From: Vermamoeba vermiformis
Taxonomy: Eukaryota > Tubulinea > Echinamoebida
NCBI GenBank assembly: GCA_045837725.1
Contig: JBEWZL010000076.1
Coordinates: 1-64,000 of the forward strand
Length of the DNA: 64,000 bases
Reading direction: 5' to 3'
Positions 9,196 to 21,024 of this stretch are shown here, piece by piece. The notes below the pieces were generated by a model, which saw only the letters and a program-made list of their open reading frames with translations, made no database searches and had not been told where the DNA came from. Every line of letters starts with the position of its first letter. Position 1 is the first letter of the stretch. The translations under genes and the position numbers were made by a program.

Positions 9196-10240
9196 TGCAA
9201 TTGCTCAATGTTGAACTCTTGGTTGAAAAACTGCCAGAAAAGTTGACTTTACGAAACTTTTTGGATAATTTTTAGGGCTAGCCCTGTTTGGCCAAGCCCT
9301 GTAGTATATATGAATATATTAAACCAAATCTTTTGTCAGGATTAGAAATCCTCCCAAAAAATCTCAAGGGAGGATTTTACTGGTAGGCATTTTTCTCAGT
9401 TCAGTAGTATCAAGTATTAAAATTATTTATATACTAATGACCAGCAATGTTTATTCTATAATATCAATAGTTTTGACACTAATTGGCAAGTGTTTTAATT
9501 TTTATCCAACTGCCAAATATGGCAATGCAGGATCAAAGAATAAAAACCTTTAAAGTTAGGAATTCTTTAATTTATTGTATTCTGTTGAGAGTAGGCCTCA
9601 CTACCATTTGTATCATATTGTTATTCATTTCCTGAGATCCTAAACACAAAAATTTTCACCTTATTTAGTTACCTATGCATCAGATATCTATAAACAGACT
9701 GCTTTATGCATTGGCAATGTGATTGATTATTGGCTTTTGTTGGAGTACATTCTTAGAACTTTCTCATCCCAAATCTGCACCCAAACCTCTCAAAAAGTTG
9801 GTAACATATCAATACTTATCCTTTTGCTGAACATTTAGGAGAGTCTTAAACCTTTTTGTACCAAATCCAAAGCCTTAATCACTGGTTAAAACTCTAATGT
9901 ATCAAACAGATAGCTTTCAATGAAAGCAAGGTGATTATTAAACTCTGCTGGAAGTGGAAATCTTGCAGGCCAATGCAACACTGACAGACAACCAATCAAG
10001 GATCTGATGTAACAAGCAAATACAGACTTTTATCTAAACAGTCTCCTCAAGTTTGTTCAAAAGTGGTTGATCACTGCTGTTGTGCTCACTGTCATCTTGA
10101 ACGTGCTGTCTTGCAGTTGGCTCAGGTAATGTTCCTACTGTCACTCGTTGCATGTGTGTTGTGCATGCTACTCTCTGCACGGAACCAACCCTGTCAAAGT
10201 GTCATTAGCTTGTCAATAGGTTATGCAACAAGCTTATTAC
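9196..10240. other. Single-copy spacer without a gene
   Basis: About 1 kb of AT-rich DNA between the minisatellite and the 3' end of the LtrA-like gene. Apart from an isolated perfect 10-bp stem (AAATCCTCCC at 9346 with GGGAGGATTT at 9368) I see nothing: no conserved frame, no splice chain and no repeat. Confidence 0.5.
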
Positions 10241-11859
10241 TTACAATTCAAAGAGTGTATATCCGAACACGAGGGCCATGACCATTATGAGAAACTGTAG
10301 CGTGGTTTCCCTAGGGAGGCTGTCAGTTAGTACGAACAGAAGCTGTTACAAGGGCACATACATTCGGTGAGTGAATCCCAATAACATAACGATGGTGCCA
10401 ATAGCAATTCTTAAGGGTAGTCGAACTTTCGTTGGTATGACAAAATTGTTGTAATTTTGCGACAAGAAGCCCATGAGACCCATGCTGATCATCACCACAC
10501 CCACACCACCGGAAATCATCCACTGCGCAATGTACGGATGTTCATCATGCTTTTCATTGATCGTGTGCTACGCGAAAATTAGTAACTAGAATTACAGCAC
10601 GACAACGATACTTGCCTCAAGGAGCAACAGTCCAGACGACGCAAAACAGATGCCCAACATTAGTGGCAAGTGACAAAACATCCACAAAATGTAGCCGTAG
10701 CGACTCCTGCGGATAGCGTGCAATGCCTTTGGTGCACCTTCGATGTCAAAGTAAGTCCACTTCAATGCGAAGGCGATGAACAACGGGATGAAAGCACCAC
10801 TAAGAGATTGAACTCAGTCAGTCTAACACACTACACAATTGTTATGATACGCACAGATATCCCGAAAGATCGTGATTCTCCGAGGCGGCTAACAGCGCTA
10901 CAACCATCATGCCCAACAGTAACATAATGAACACCCCCACGCGTTCAATGTAGTGTTCGATGTTGAGCGGTGCTGCATATGGCACGTTGACCGAAAGGAA
11001 AATGATCAACTCTTCTGCGATCAGACTGACAGCCCAACACACGTAGCCGTACTCGGGGAATATCAGTGAACAGCACCAAGGCACGATGAGCAGAGTGTTC
11101 AGTAATGCCATGTACTGACCGACAATGTTAACTGGACTGATCTGCTTCATTATTCATACGTACCAAAGCATTTTGCCATCGCTTGCCCTCGCAATAGGCA
11201 GTGTACATATACATTATTATGAGCAACAATTTCGCTGCGAGATACGACAAAGTGAATCCGACAGAAGGTGATTCTTGTGCGTCGTGTAAATTGATTCCCA
11301 TTCCCACCCAAACATTAGAATTAACATTATGCAATAGAGTAAAACCTTCACTTCGTGCTACTTACAACGGCTGTCATTTGTAACAGATAGTAAATTTTGT
11401 GGATCTATTTCGGGAGTTAGAATCGCGACGGTTCTGTGTTGAAACTTACTATATCATCGGTGTCGTATCGAGTGCTGTACATTGTAGTTGCAGCCCAAAC
11501 ACGCCACACAGCGCCGAAAAGTAGAATGAAAATGTGGATGTGGTCCGAATTCTCGCTCAGAAAATGAACTTAGAATGAAAATTAATTCTTTGGACGTAAA
11601 TATGTGATGGCTAATAGCTAAGTTACCTACCCAAATGTTCGATAAGCACAACGTAAATCAGATCGTAAAATAATTCTGTCCAGGATATTTTTCGCGTGTC
11701 TCTTTCTCGTATTAACACCCTCTTGTTAATTTCTGAATCAAATACGAAATATTGCCGCAGTCGAGGAAACTCTAAGCAAAATGAAATTAGTAAAATTAAA
11801 ATCAACTTTTGCCGGCGGTTGAACATCAATTTAATTATATCGGCCATAAAATAATTCAT
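10241..11859 (-). CDS. LtrA-like polytopic membrane protein (low temperature requirement A family)
   Basis: The protein matches the LtrA family, common in bacteria and scattered in protists and fungi; its biochemical role is unsettled. Key pieces are SWTELFYDLIYVVLIEHLG near the N-terminus, then HFLSENSDHIHIFILLFGAV, a YSTRYDTDD stretch, NLHDAQESPSVGF, and C-terminal helices with RRSRYGYILWMFCHLPLMLG. Exons, minus strand: 11631 up to about 11859, 11450-11568, 11366-11404, 11164 to about 11330, 10855-11114, 10616-10799, 10362-10567, 10241-10319. The junction near 11305-11345 is unresolved: no AG acceptor lies where the frame needs it, so either the intron is non-canonical or one base is wrong. 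The start is also uncertain: ATGs lie at 11859 and 11847, and a short upstream exon from about 11906 is possible. The exon ending at 10616 uses a GC donor. About ten membrane segments are visible. The 3' end extends past a first in-frame stop at 10346 through a 42-nt intron. Confidence 0.82.
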
Positions 11860-12153
11860 ACCGAGGTTATATTAATTTTACTAAATACTTACTAACGAAT
11901 CCATAGAAACATGACCGTGAACTGTCATCAACGCTGTATTTAATTAAATGGTGCGCTCCAAAATGATGCTCCGTTATGTGAGCCTATTAATATTATCTAG
12001 GTGTCATTAAGCAACTTGGAAAAATAATAGAGGGTTAAAGTCGCTTTCAGACCGTATGCGAATTGACAATCGGGCAGCACAATTTCTACTTACATCTGGA
12101 TTATGATGACTCATGCTATTAACAATTGAATCATATTATTTTATAACCGATTT
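11860..12153. other. Intergenic; LtrA-like promoter side
   Basis: Lies between the LtrA-like gene start and the 3' end of the methyltransferase gene, both minus strand. A possible tiny first exon of the LtrA-like gene (ATG at about 11906 followed by GTAAGT) falls here. Otherwise AT-rich without features. Confidence 0.3.
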
Positions 12154-13336
12154 TTATTGTTTCGAAGGTTTGCGGCCGAAATGGAACGCCATCGGGGTGA
12201 AAATCTTCAATTTGCCGCCGAGATAAAGACCTTCTTGACCTCGCAACAGCATTCTTTGCACGCCTACGGTGCCCTTAGGAGCCAATCCGATTTTTTCGGC
12301 AATCGACAGTCCGACATCCAGAACCTTCTGACCAACTGGAGTCATTTGCCAATTGCTCATGGTGTATTTTGGCGTTAAGGGATCTTCCCAAGGAACCTGG
12401 GACTCTTCAGCGATATCTCGGACTTCCACGTCAAAAAATCCTGCTTCTTTCATTGCCACCGCTACGTCGTTAATGTGCGCAATGTCGGGCAATCCGGATC
12501 CTTCTTCGATAGCCTTCTTAACGTACTTGTGATGCGCATTGCTTGGCTCGTACTAACGTGCATATTAGAGCTGCGAAGAGTGTAAAAAAAAGACCAGTGA
12601 CGAACTTACCTTCTTAGTAAAAGTCCATTCGTACCCACAGAACACACCACCAGGCTTCAGCACTCGAAAAGCTTCAGAATAGACTCCAAGCTTACTAGGT
12701 GCATGAGCTGTAGCCTCGACTTCGTAGACAATATCGAAAGTATTGTCTTCGAACGGCATCTTCATAAAATCACCCTAGAAATTGTAAGCAAGCTGGTAAC
12801 TTTGCGAAGTGCGAATCGCTCTTACTTCGACAACAGTAAGGAGATGAGAAAGCCCTGCTTTTTCGTTGAGCTCCCTGGCTCGCTTGACTTGATAAGCATT
12901 CAAATTTAGGCCTGTTATACTCGCACCTACAAATAGGTTAGCTTGGACCACCATTGCAAACGAACGTAGACTTACCAGTAAATTTGGCGATGTTTCGCAT
13001 CGGACCTCCAATGCCGCATCCAACATCAAGCACTTTCATGCCTTCCTTCATGTGCGCTCGGAGGGCCAAATACAACTCGTGGCGTTTCAATGCATCGCCG
13101 TATGCTTCGCCCCTGAATTGCTTGGCAAAATGAAAGTGCTCGCCCCAAGCCTTCTCGTAGAAGTCAGTCGCAAGATCGTAGTAATTAACGACGACATCTT
13201 GGTAGTTTTTGTTGCGCTCGTCTGTCGTGTGCTTCTGGTCGTCATGAAGATCGCGATATTTGGTCACTGCATCGGCGACATTAGCGTGTTGTTTCTGATT
13301 ACCGTAGCTGCTTGGAACGGAGACTAATTTGGCCAT
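12154..13336 (-). CDS. SMT1: Sterol 24-C-methyltransferase (ERG6/SMT1 type)
   Basis: S-adenosylmethionine-dependent enzyme that methylates C24 of the sterol side chain in ergosterol or phytosterol synthesis, normally at the ER or lipid droplets. Exons on the minus strand: 12976-13336, 12826-12926, 12610-12774, 12154-12552 (341 residues; plant SMT1 is about 336, yeast Erg6 383). Signatures in order: [20 protein letters not shown] (sterol-binding region), [16 protein letters not shown] (SAM-binding motif I), [30 protein letters not shown] and [13 protein letters not shown] sterol methyltransferase C-terminal domain follows ([14 protein letters not shown]). The ATG at 13336 is chosen because it begins a frame running into the family N-terminus and is preceded by a 3' splice-like TTCTGTCAACAG, so a 5' UTR intron is possible. 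The gene is complete with no odd residues in the visible motifs. Gene symbol is by family; SMT1 versus SMT2 specificity is not proven. Confidence 0.93.
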
Positions 13337-13762
13337 TTGAGTCTGTTGACAGAATAAGATTAGTGGTGATTGTCCAGCGAAGCTGAAGCGCAATTAAAGC
13401 TGAGTTTCATCGGGGTATTTGTATCGGTTGCGGTGGTGGTCAGAGTCTGACCAAGCTGTTCCGCATAGCTCCCCAGTACTTCGCTCTTGTGCGAGGGAAC
13501 TATGAGGGACTATGCGGATTTTATCTTTGTTACGGGCCTTACGGACTACCAGAACAATTTCATTGGAGTAGCTGAGCCACTTCATCCATTAGTATCCGAG
13601 AGCGGCACCCTCTGTAGCCAAAAAGTAGCTAGAGCCATCGTGTTGATAATGTCGCGACGTCAAATCAAGCGGTTATGTCATCTCTCCGCTACAACGAATA
13701 CTTCCGGAAACAAACAAATGCAAGTCACGTAATAAAGCGCAAAATATTTACAAACCGTAAGG
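13337..13762. other. Intergenic, methyltransferase promoter side
   Basis: Holds the promoter of the sterol methyltransferase and the 3' flank of the channel gene, both minus strand. I see no conserved frame or repeat. Confidence 0.4.
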
Positions 13763-16700
13763 TCAATGAGTGTACATGTCCATATCTTCATGGTCGCTAT
13801 CGTCGTAATTGTTGCGACGTGCGTTAAGTTCAGGTTGTTGATAGCAGTTAGCAAAGCCTAAGTCGCTGGCCTTGAGCTCCTTTTGAAAATCATAGACGGG
13901 CAAAAATCGAGCTCTGAACGGAAATTAATTATCCCTCATATAGATGGCAACGCAAATACTCACTTTGTTTCGTAATTACGAACTGCATGTAGAATTGCCC
14001 AAACAGACAAAAATGGCAACGGGAATGTCAATGAACTCGCTAAGAACGACTCTTTCACTAAGAAAATGCCGAACATGATAATATTGTAGAAGATATTGGC
14101 GAGCAACAGACGTCGAAGAACCATCGGAGTGAACTTGCCACCACTGAGATACTTTAGTATTGTAACAACTTATGGTGGGTACTCACCTGTCGTATGCTTG
14201 GTAATGAATGAGCATCAAATTGCTCTTTTGAATGATGTACCACACAACGAAGTAAAGCAAACCAACGGGCAAGATGATAGGTACCATCGATGAATAGCAC
14301 AACACGATCGTGGCAATGTTGAGGTGAAGTGCATACGATACGCTAAAAACAAGATGAGAATCATTAAATAAAAGTTGTTAAGCTTACCCATAGTTGTAAC
14401 GACCAGCGGCTTTTCTCCTCGCTTTTATCTGATCTCGTTTTGAAGTTTTGAATATTTTACGAAGCAGATAAAGAATTCCGTCACCGAGTCGAGTAATGTC
14501 TGTGGAAGCGGCTGAGAACAGTGCGTTGAGAGTGTACACGATGAAGAAGGCTCCGAACGTTGGTAAAGTGGACCCCAAGGTTCGAGCAATGCTCAAGTAC
14601 AACTGACTAGGGTCACTGATGACAATGCGCGCAATTGTTGATAACTTGATAGAGTTAGTTGATTACAATTGGTCAAAAAAACCCTTACCTGGGAGGACAC
14701 AGATGACAGCAATAAGACGTTGAATATGAGGAATGCGTAGTACTTCTGGAATACAGAGGTATCTTTTCCCGATTTAGTGGTTGGCTTCTCTTGTTTTGCA
14801 AGCACTAGAACGTGTTAGTATTAACCTTCGACAAGTAAGGTGGCACTTGCATTTGAGCAGAGGTACGAGCAAGACCATGAACAACATGATGACAAGCGCG
14901 GGCAAGTAACGAGTGATGACGGAGACTAGAGGCGAAGGAAGTTCATAAACCCACTCCACAATTTTATCGAGGCCTCGGAACTAAACGAGAAATGATGAGT
15001 TGGTCGAGCTGGTATCTTATGCACGTACTTGAGACAAGGTATGCAAGTTGGCAAACTGAGCAAGGAAACCAACCGGAATACCCCAAAAGAATATCAAAAA
15101 TATCACCGCTAAGACTACCAGCGCTGTGCGTGAGAATGACTGGACTTTGCCAATGTGAAGCAGTTTCCATTGCAAGTTAACCGGTGCTGGTGCTGGCTTA
15201 ACAGTCCTGTTGTGAAGGTTATTAACAGTACTATCCAATACCCAATCCTACCATTGTCCTGACTTGGGTCCGTTTACTGAATTTGCGCACAGCGACGCGA
15301 TCCGTTTGCTTTGGAAAGTCACAAATCCCGAGCCAAGTGGTTTGTAATCCAAGCGCTCATCTTAGCAATGCGTCAATAAGAATAGAGATTAGAGTCAATT
15401 AAACCGCGTACCTGCAGAATCTACTTTAGCTCTCTCTTCCTCGATCTCCTGAGTTAGTCGTGCAATTTTTTCGGTATAATGAGGGATCGTTTCAACGACA
15501 CGGCGAGGCCCTCCGTGTCCACTAACGTGCTTAGGCTCTTGTCCTGGGGGTTGGGTGTTAGGAATGTGATGGATGGCACAGGCTAATTACCTGAAGTGTC
15601 TCGTGAAGTTATCGCTACATCAAGTCGCTTTTGATATTTCTTTCGCTTATTGATTTTATCTCTTATCTTTGATAAGTCGAACAATAAAGTAGCTGATAGA
15701 AGCTAAATGAAGGCAGTTAGAATATTGAATGGGAATCTGATTTTGTGATTTCGGAATATCTTAATTTATATAGTTAAATTTCCGCTGGAGTTCATGACCA
15801 TTGCAACGCAATTCTATTGAACATTCAACCGCTTACCTGTCCAGGATACATCCGTTCGAAATGTTCTTTCAACTGTTGCGAGGTAGTGATGTCTTTTGGA
15901 ATGTTCTTCACCAGCACTGAATAGTTCTGTGGTAACGGCAGCTTCTTGTATTTGTAGATCGTGGATGTATAATTGTTATACGCGCGAAATACGAAGACTA
16001 TAATGCCTATAGTAAATACATAGACAGCTCCAAGATGCACCCACAAACGCGGATCTTTCTCGTCAATATTGCCCAGGCATGTCATATTGAAATAAGATCC
16101 ATCGCTAACGTCTGAATTACCTGCAATATAATCAATCAGTACGAATTATGACATCAAGTTGGTCCGATCTCATACCAGAAACATTAACTGGAATTAGCAC
16201 ACAAAGCCCAAGAACCGATAAAATCGAAAATATGACGATAAGCTGCCGTAGGAATTGCAAGTAGAGCGTCATATCGATGCCATAGGTCAAAAACACTTTG
16301 TTCTCGTCGTATTTGACTACGGTACGGATCCAGTCCCAGATGCGCCTTATCTGTCTCCGCCGAGGCACGGCATTGATCATCTTCAACATCTTATTTGCTT
16401 TGATACTGTCGCCGTCTTCACCTAACTCGACTTCATCATTGAGGTAATGACTTCGCTGAGAGCCATCGAGCATGAGAGGACTGACAACTTCGTCCTCGTC
16501 TTCTTCACGCGACATCACCGAAGCTGCGTCAATGCCCGCGTTACTCTCGTGGAGAACAATGTCTTCGTCGTCTTCGTGCTCGGTAACTTGTTTTTGATAG
16601 AAGACTTTAAAAGCACGTGCATCGTATAACCTGTTACGGCGCCTAAATTTTCATTTTCGTAAGTCCGAAAGTCAAAAAATAATATTAATACGCCGCTAAA

Positions 16701-16999
16701 ATATCTACCTGTTACATTGGGGAGAATAAAACCACTCGTGCCGCCTTCTACAAATTACAAATGCGAAAAAAGCAATTGTAAAAAGGGTAATATTAATTAG
16801 GGCAACTGTTGTGATACCGCCTTCTGAAACCTCACGTGGAAAATAATTGCTCTATTTTCAGAATTTTTTTAATTAATATACAGAATTACGCAAATTAATA
16901 ACGTCACATCTGACTTTAACATAATACCAATAAACTTACTTCTACCGATACATTAAATGGAATTATAGAAGATCGAATATCATCTTCAATGTATTGCAT
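13763..16999 (-). CDS. OSCA/CSC1/TMEM63 mechano- or osmo-gated cation channel
   Basis: Members of this family are pore-forming mechanosensitive or hyperosmolality-gated cation channels of plasma and internal membranes. Fourteen exons give 824 residues: 16940-16999, 16709-16851, 16176-16642, 15837-16120, 15591-15702, 15412-15543, 15252-15360, 15029-15206, 14851-14980, 14689-14804, 14388-14644, 14187-14342, 13964-14143, 13763-13913. The N-terminal region has a first membrane helix (ALINITLFTIAFFAFVIC), an acidic insert rich in E and D, then YGIDMTLYLQFLRQLIVIF and the PVNVSG motif. A cytosolic domain follows (RLWVHLGAVYVF, YSVLVKNIP, GSGFVTFQSKRIA), and then the seven-helix RSN1-type pore region beginning at NLQWKLLHIGK. 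The ATG at 16999 starts a 20-residue acidic leader. The intron after 14851 appears to use a GC donor (GCAAGT). It diverges from the histidine kinase gene across about 510 bp. Confidence 0.92.
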
Positions 17000-17511
17000 T
17001 GCTGCTATTCCACAACAATAAGATCACGATCGATGGCCAGTTTGCGTGAGTTGCGTTTGCGTTCGTATACTTTAATTACAGTGACTGTTGTTTTGTATTA
17101 TACCAAGGACCTTCGTGTTTTTAACAGTGAAAACAAAAAATATCGAAAACACGAAAGAGGGACAAATTTCTATCGGTCCGATTTCAGAAACGAAGCGCAA
17201 TACGTTCACAAGTATATATGCAACATAAATATTAACATTTTTGTATTTGTGTATGGTGTCGATACGAACGCGAGTAATTGGCAATTTCAAGGAAGACTCA
17301 GCTGGATTTCACGCGCAGAAAAATGCGGTGCAGAAATTACAATCGCAAAATCCTCTCCGTTCATTTTTATTTCAAAAAAGACAATAATTTGAACTACCAC
17401 GAATCATGATTGAAATGCAATTTAGTTGAAGGTAAAGCTTGGCGAATCTACTTTATTTCGTGCTCAAGTACTCATTAACAATTGTTAATAATACGGATTA
17501 ATTTAGCAACC
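17000..17511. promoter_or_regulatory. Shared upstream region of channel and histidine kinase genes
   Basis: The channel gene (minus) and hybrid histidine kinase gene (plus) diverge from this 512-bp gap, so it must hold both promoters. It is AT-rich. I cannot name a specific element. The ORFs across it on both strands lack coding character. Confidence 0.4.
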
Positions 17512-20500
17512 ATGGGCGAATATATAAAAGAAGACGAAGAAAATGATTGGCATCTGCTTGCGCAAGTTGGCGGATGGTATTGGATGGTGTCAGAAAATAT
17601 TTTCAGATGCACGGAACAAGCTGGAAGAATATATGACTTACAAGCGCCTGATTTGAGCATAACTAAATTCGCTGATTATTGCGTTCCGAAAGACAGAGAA
17701 GTGTTCAGTGAATTTGTTGAGCGGATCATTACCTTCAATGCGCGAGCCGGTCCTCTTAACAAGTCGCAAACCGATGACCACACGTCAATATTTATCAACG
17801 ACGATTCTTCATTCGAGTTTGAATACCGAATTCAATTAGGATCGAAAATAAAATGGATTCATTGCCGAGGAATAATCGAAGTAGTTGACGCCGAAACGAA
17901 GAGGAAAGCCACTTTAGTATCAAACAATGTCGTAGTCACACGCGTAAAAGCCTCAATTCAAGACATTTCCAAAGTGAAACCAAATCTGGATGAAGAGATC
18001 AAACGCAAAAATGAAGAATTGCGCCAAAGTGAAGAAGATTTTCAAGTGCTGGTTGAAGCCATGCCTCAAATGGTTTGGTCAACGACTGTAGAAGGTCGTG
18101 CCAACTACTTCAATAGCAGATGGCACGAATACTGCGGAACTACTTTTGATCAGACTCGAGGCTTTGGCTGGATCATGTCTATACATCCCGACGACGTAGA
18201 GAGCACGCTAAAAGTTTGGAACTATTCGGTTAAGACAGGTGCGTAGATGTGTTTTTGACCTTTTTTGGGCAATGGCTCACCAAATTGCAAAGCCGAATTT
18301 ACAAGCCAAAATTCAAACTGAAATTAATTGCAATCATCTCGGCGGTTAGATTGATACTAATTTCAAGGAATAAATTTTCTTAATACCCGTTTTCATGTTA
18401 AATCAATAAAAACGTACACGCCTAAAAATTTCGCTTTGTAGGCGAGGTTTTTGACTTCAAACATCGCCTAAGGAGGGCCAAAGACGGCCAGTATCGATGG
18501 CACTTAGTGCGTGGAATACCTGTGCGTGGGCCTGATGGAAATATTAAGAAATGGCTCGGTACGTCAACTGACATCCACGATCAGGTATGGAGCCCTTGAC
18601 TAGCCCCAATAGCTTAGCAAATTAATTAATTTAAATCACAGCACGAAGCGGAGGAAAAGGCCAGAGCCTCCGAGCTGTATCTCAGTGGAATCATTCAGCA
18701 CTTTCCCGTTTTGGTAATCGTTCTGAATCGCAACGGTGTATTCACCCTTGCCGACGGCCATGGCTTATCCGTACTTGGCTATGATTCGTCATCATTCCTT
18801 GGAAAGTCCGCCGTTGAAGTAATGTCTTCTCTCGGCAAGCCAGAATATATTGAGTAAGTGATCTTGTTGCAATCAATGAAAATGAACTAACCTTTTGGTA
18901 GATATTTTGAAAGAGGTCTGCGAGGAGAACAATTATCGGTGGAAATGGAGTTTAACAATCACATCCTCGATTGCCACTTTGCCCCATTCAATTTTGATCA
19001 GTCACCGGACAACTCAGGCCTAGTAATTGTTGGCAAAGATATCACCATTAGAAAAGAGGCAGCAAGATTGGCAATTAGTGAGGCTAGTGCACGCGAAGCC
19101 GCAAGGTTAAAAAGCGAATTTTTAGCAACAATGAGCCACGAGATTCGCACACCTCTAAACGGGATTATCGGTACGTGGAAGTAGCATATATTTGACCCGT
19201 TATTGGGTTTCATGATTCAGTTTCGCATTACGTTAGATTGCCAAACCAAAAATTACCATATAACGACTCAACTAATTCTCCGAACACAGGCATGTCAGAA
19301 TTGCTGTCCGACACTACGCTATCCGACGAACAGCGCCGTTATTTAGATATCATTCAAACGAGCAGCTCCAATCTCTTGATGTTAGTGAACGACATTTTAG
19401 ATCTGTCGAAAATGGATGCTGGAAAAGTCGAGCTGGAGAAGACCGAATTTACGATACGCCAGTTTGTTAACAGACAGCTAGATATATTTTCAATTAGTCT
19501 CAAGAACAAATCGCTCAAGCTCAATATAGAGATTGATGAAAAAATCGACCACACAATTTTCGAAGGTGACGAGGGTCGTATTGGTCAAATATTAGTCAAC
19601 CTCATCTCCAACGCGATCAAATTCACGCCACCAAATGGAGAGATATCGTTGAGCGTTCTGCAAGCTTTCAAAAGACGTTTGCCTGTGTCGAATGAAAGCA
19701 CGCCAGTCTCGTCACCCAAGGCAGGTGTGAAAACTGGAGGCTCTCAAGAAATGGAGTCTTTGTCCGAAGCCTCACGAGATATGACCGGCCCCATGGACGT
19801 CATGTTCGTCGTCACCGATTCAGGCATTGGAATTCCTTTGGAGGCCCAGCGCAAGCTTTTCCAACCGTTCATTCAGGCAAACAACTCAACAAGGCGCAAG
19901 TACGGCGGTACTGGTCTCGGCTTGTCTATTTGCAAGAAATTGGTGAAGCTTATGCGCGGTGAAATTGGCGTGGAGAGTGAAGACAACAAAGGCGCCACAT
20001 TCTGGTTCACTATTCCGCTGCTTCCAATGTCGCCTTGCAACTCGCCCGCTACTGACACGCGAGACCGTTCTTTCAGTGAAAGCAGCGCAAGGGTAAGTGC
20101 ACCACTCTGGTTTTTTTTACTTACTGACTTGCTGTACTTCAGAGCAAACTGACGTCCTCGTCGCATCAACCACTACTCGATTTGTTTGAAATGCGCAAGA
20201 AGTTCATCAAGTCATTCTCGTTCACTCAGAGATCTCTCGTCAATCGCAAAGTTATTTCAAAGCCACGCATCTTAGTCGTTGAAGATCATCCAGTTAATCA
20301 AGCTCTCATGGTAGCGACCCTGCGTAAGCTAGGTTGTGAAGTGGAAGTCGCCAATGATGGACAAGAAGCTGTAGATGCCTGGACTGCAGACGACAGTACG
20401 TTTGATCTGGTATTCATGGACTGCTACATGCCCGGTCTCGACGGTTACACGGCTACAAGAATCATTCGGGAGAAAGAAATTAACAACAACTACGGTCGAA

Positions 20501-20691
20501 CATCATTTTCAAAGCTCACGGGCTCAGGCTGCGACCACATTCCGATCATTGCCGTGACTGCCAATGCTTTGAGCGGAGATCGCGAGAAGTGCTTTGAGGC
20601 AGGCATGAGCGACTACTTGCCCAAGCCTATTACAAAGAACTCCATCATTAGCATCATGAAGAAGTGGCTGCCCAACGCGACTATTGATTAG
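17512..20691 (+). CDS. Cytosolic PAS-rich hybrid histidine kinase
   Basis: Two-component sensor kinase with its own receiver. Exons 17512-18238, 18442-18584, 18642-18853, 18902-19170, 19290-20092 and 20143-20691 give 900 residues. Order: a first PAS-like domain (about 20-130, [12 protein letters not shown]), a PAS-PAC pair (about 175-295, [20 protein letters not shown] then [11 protein letters not shown]), a third PAS (about 305-400), the HisKA domain with phospho-acceptor His440 in [14 protein letters not shown], the HATPase domain ([34 protein letters not shown]) and a C-terminal receiver with E765/D766, phospho-acceptor Asp811 (FMDCYMPG) and Lys879 (LPKP). No signal peptide or membrane helix is present, so it is probably a soluble sensor; the input ligand is unknown. 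The ATG at 17512 in CAACCATGG has good context. Such kinases usually feed an HPt protein, none of which is in the window. Confidence 0.95.
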
Positions 20692-21024
20692 ATTCAATCG
20701 GCTTTCGCAAGCTGATTTTTCATACGAAGCACATCCGCACTGACTGCACAGGATCTGAAAAAAACTCCGCAATTCAAACTGTTCGAGAAGACAGAAAAGT
20801 CGGAGCCGTGCCCTTTTACCCGAACCCTTGTTAATGTCACGTGGAAAACACGAATTTTCGCCGGCAATTTTGCGGCCAACAACTCCGCGGGTGGTCAAAA
20901 TAAACAATTGTTTATTATTATATTATCTTTACTTGCGTCAACAAATATCATCCAAAGATCCGGATGTACGACGCGATAAGTTCAAATCTTTTCTGTTTAT
21001 TTATTTAAAATTTCCATTGCAATA
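20692..21024. other. Intergenic
   Basis: 3' flank of the kinase gene and promoter of the next plus-strand gene. Nothing else recognised. Confidence 0.4.

Noticed and set aside
1-9200. Retroelement or virus-like element in the repeat zone
   Set aside because: No reverse transcriptase, integrase, capsid or polymerase motif, and no long terminal direct repeats, could be seen on either strand.
10346-10348. First in-frame TAA as the end of the LtrA-like gene
   Set aside because: A 42-nt intron with GTATGT, TACTAAC and CAG lies across it, and the joined frame adds another membrane helix typical of the family before a stop at 10241.
20524-20907. 127-codon minus-strand ORF
   Set aside because: Antisense of the receiver domain and its 3' flank; no conserved features.
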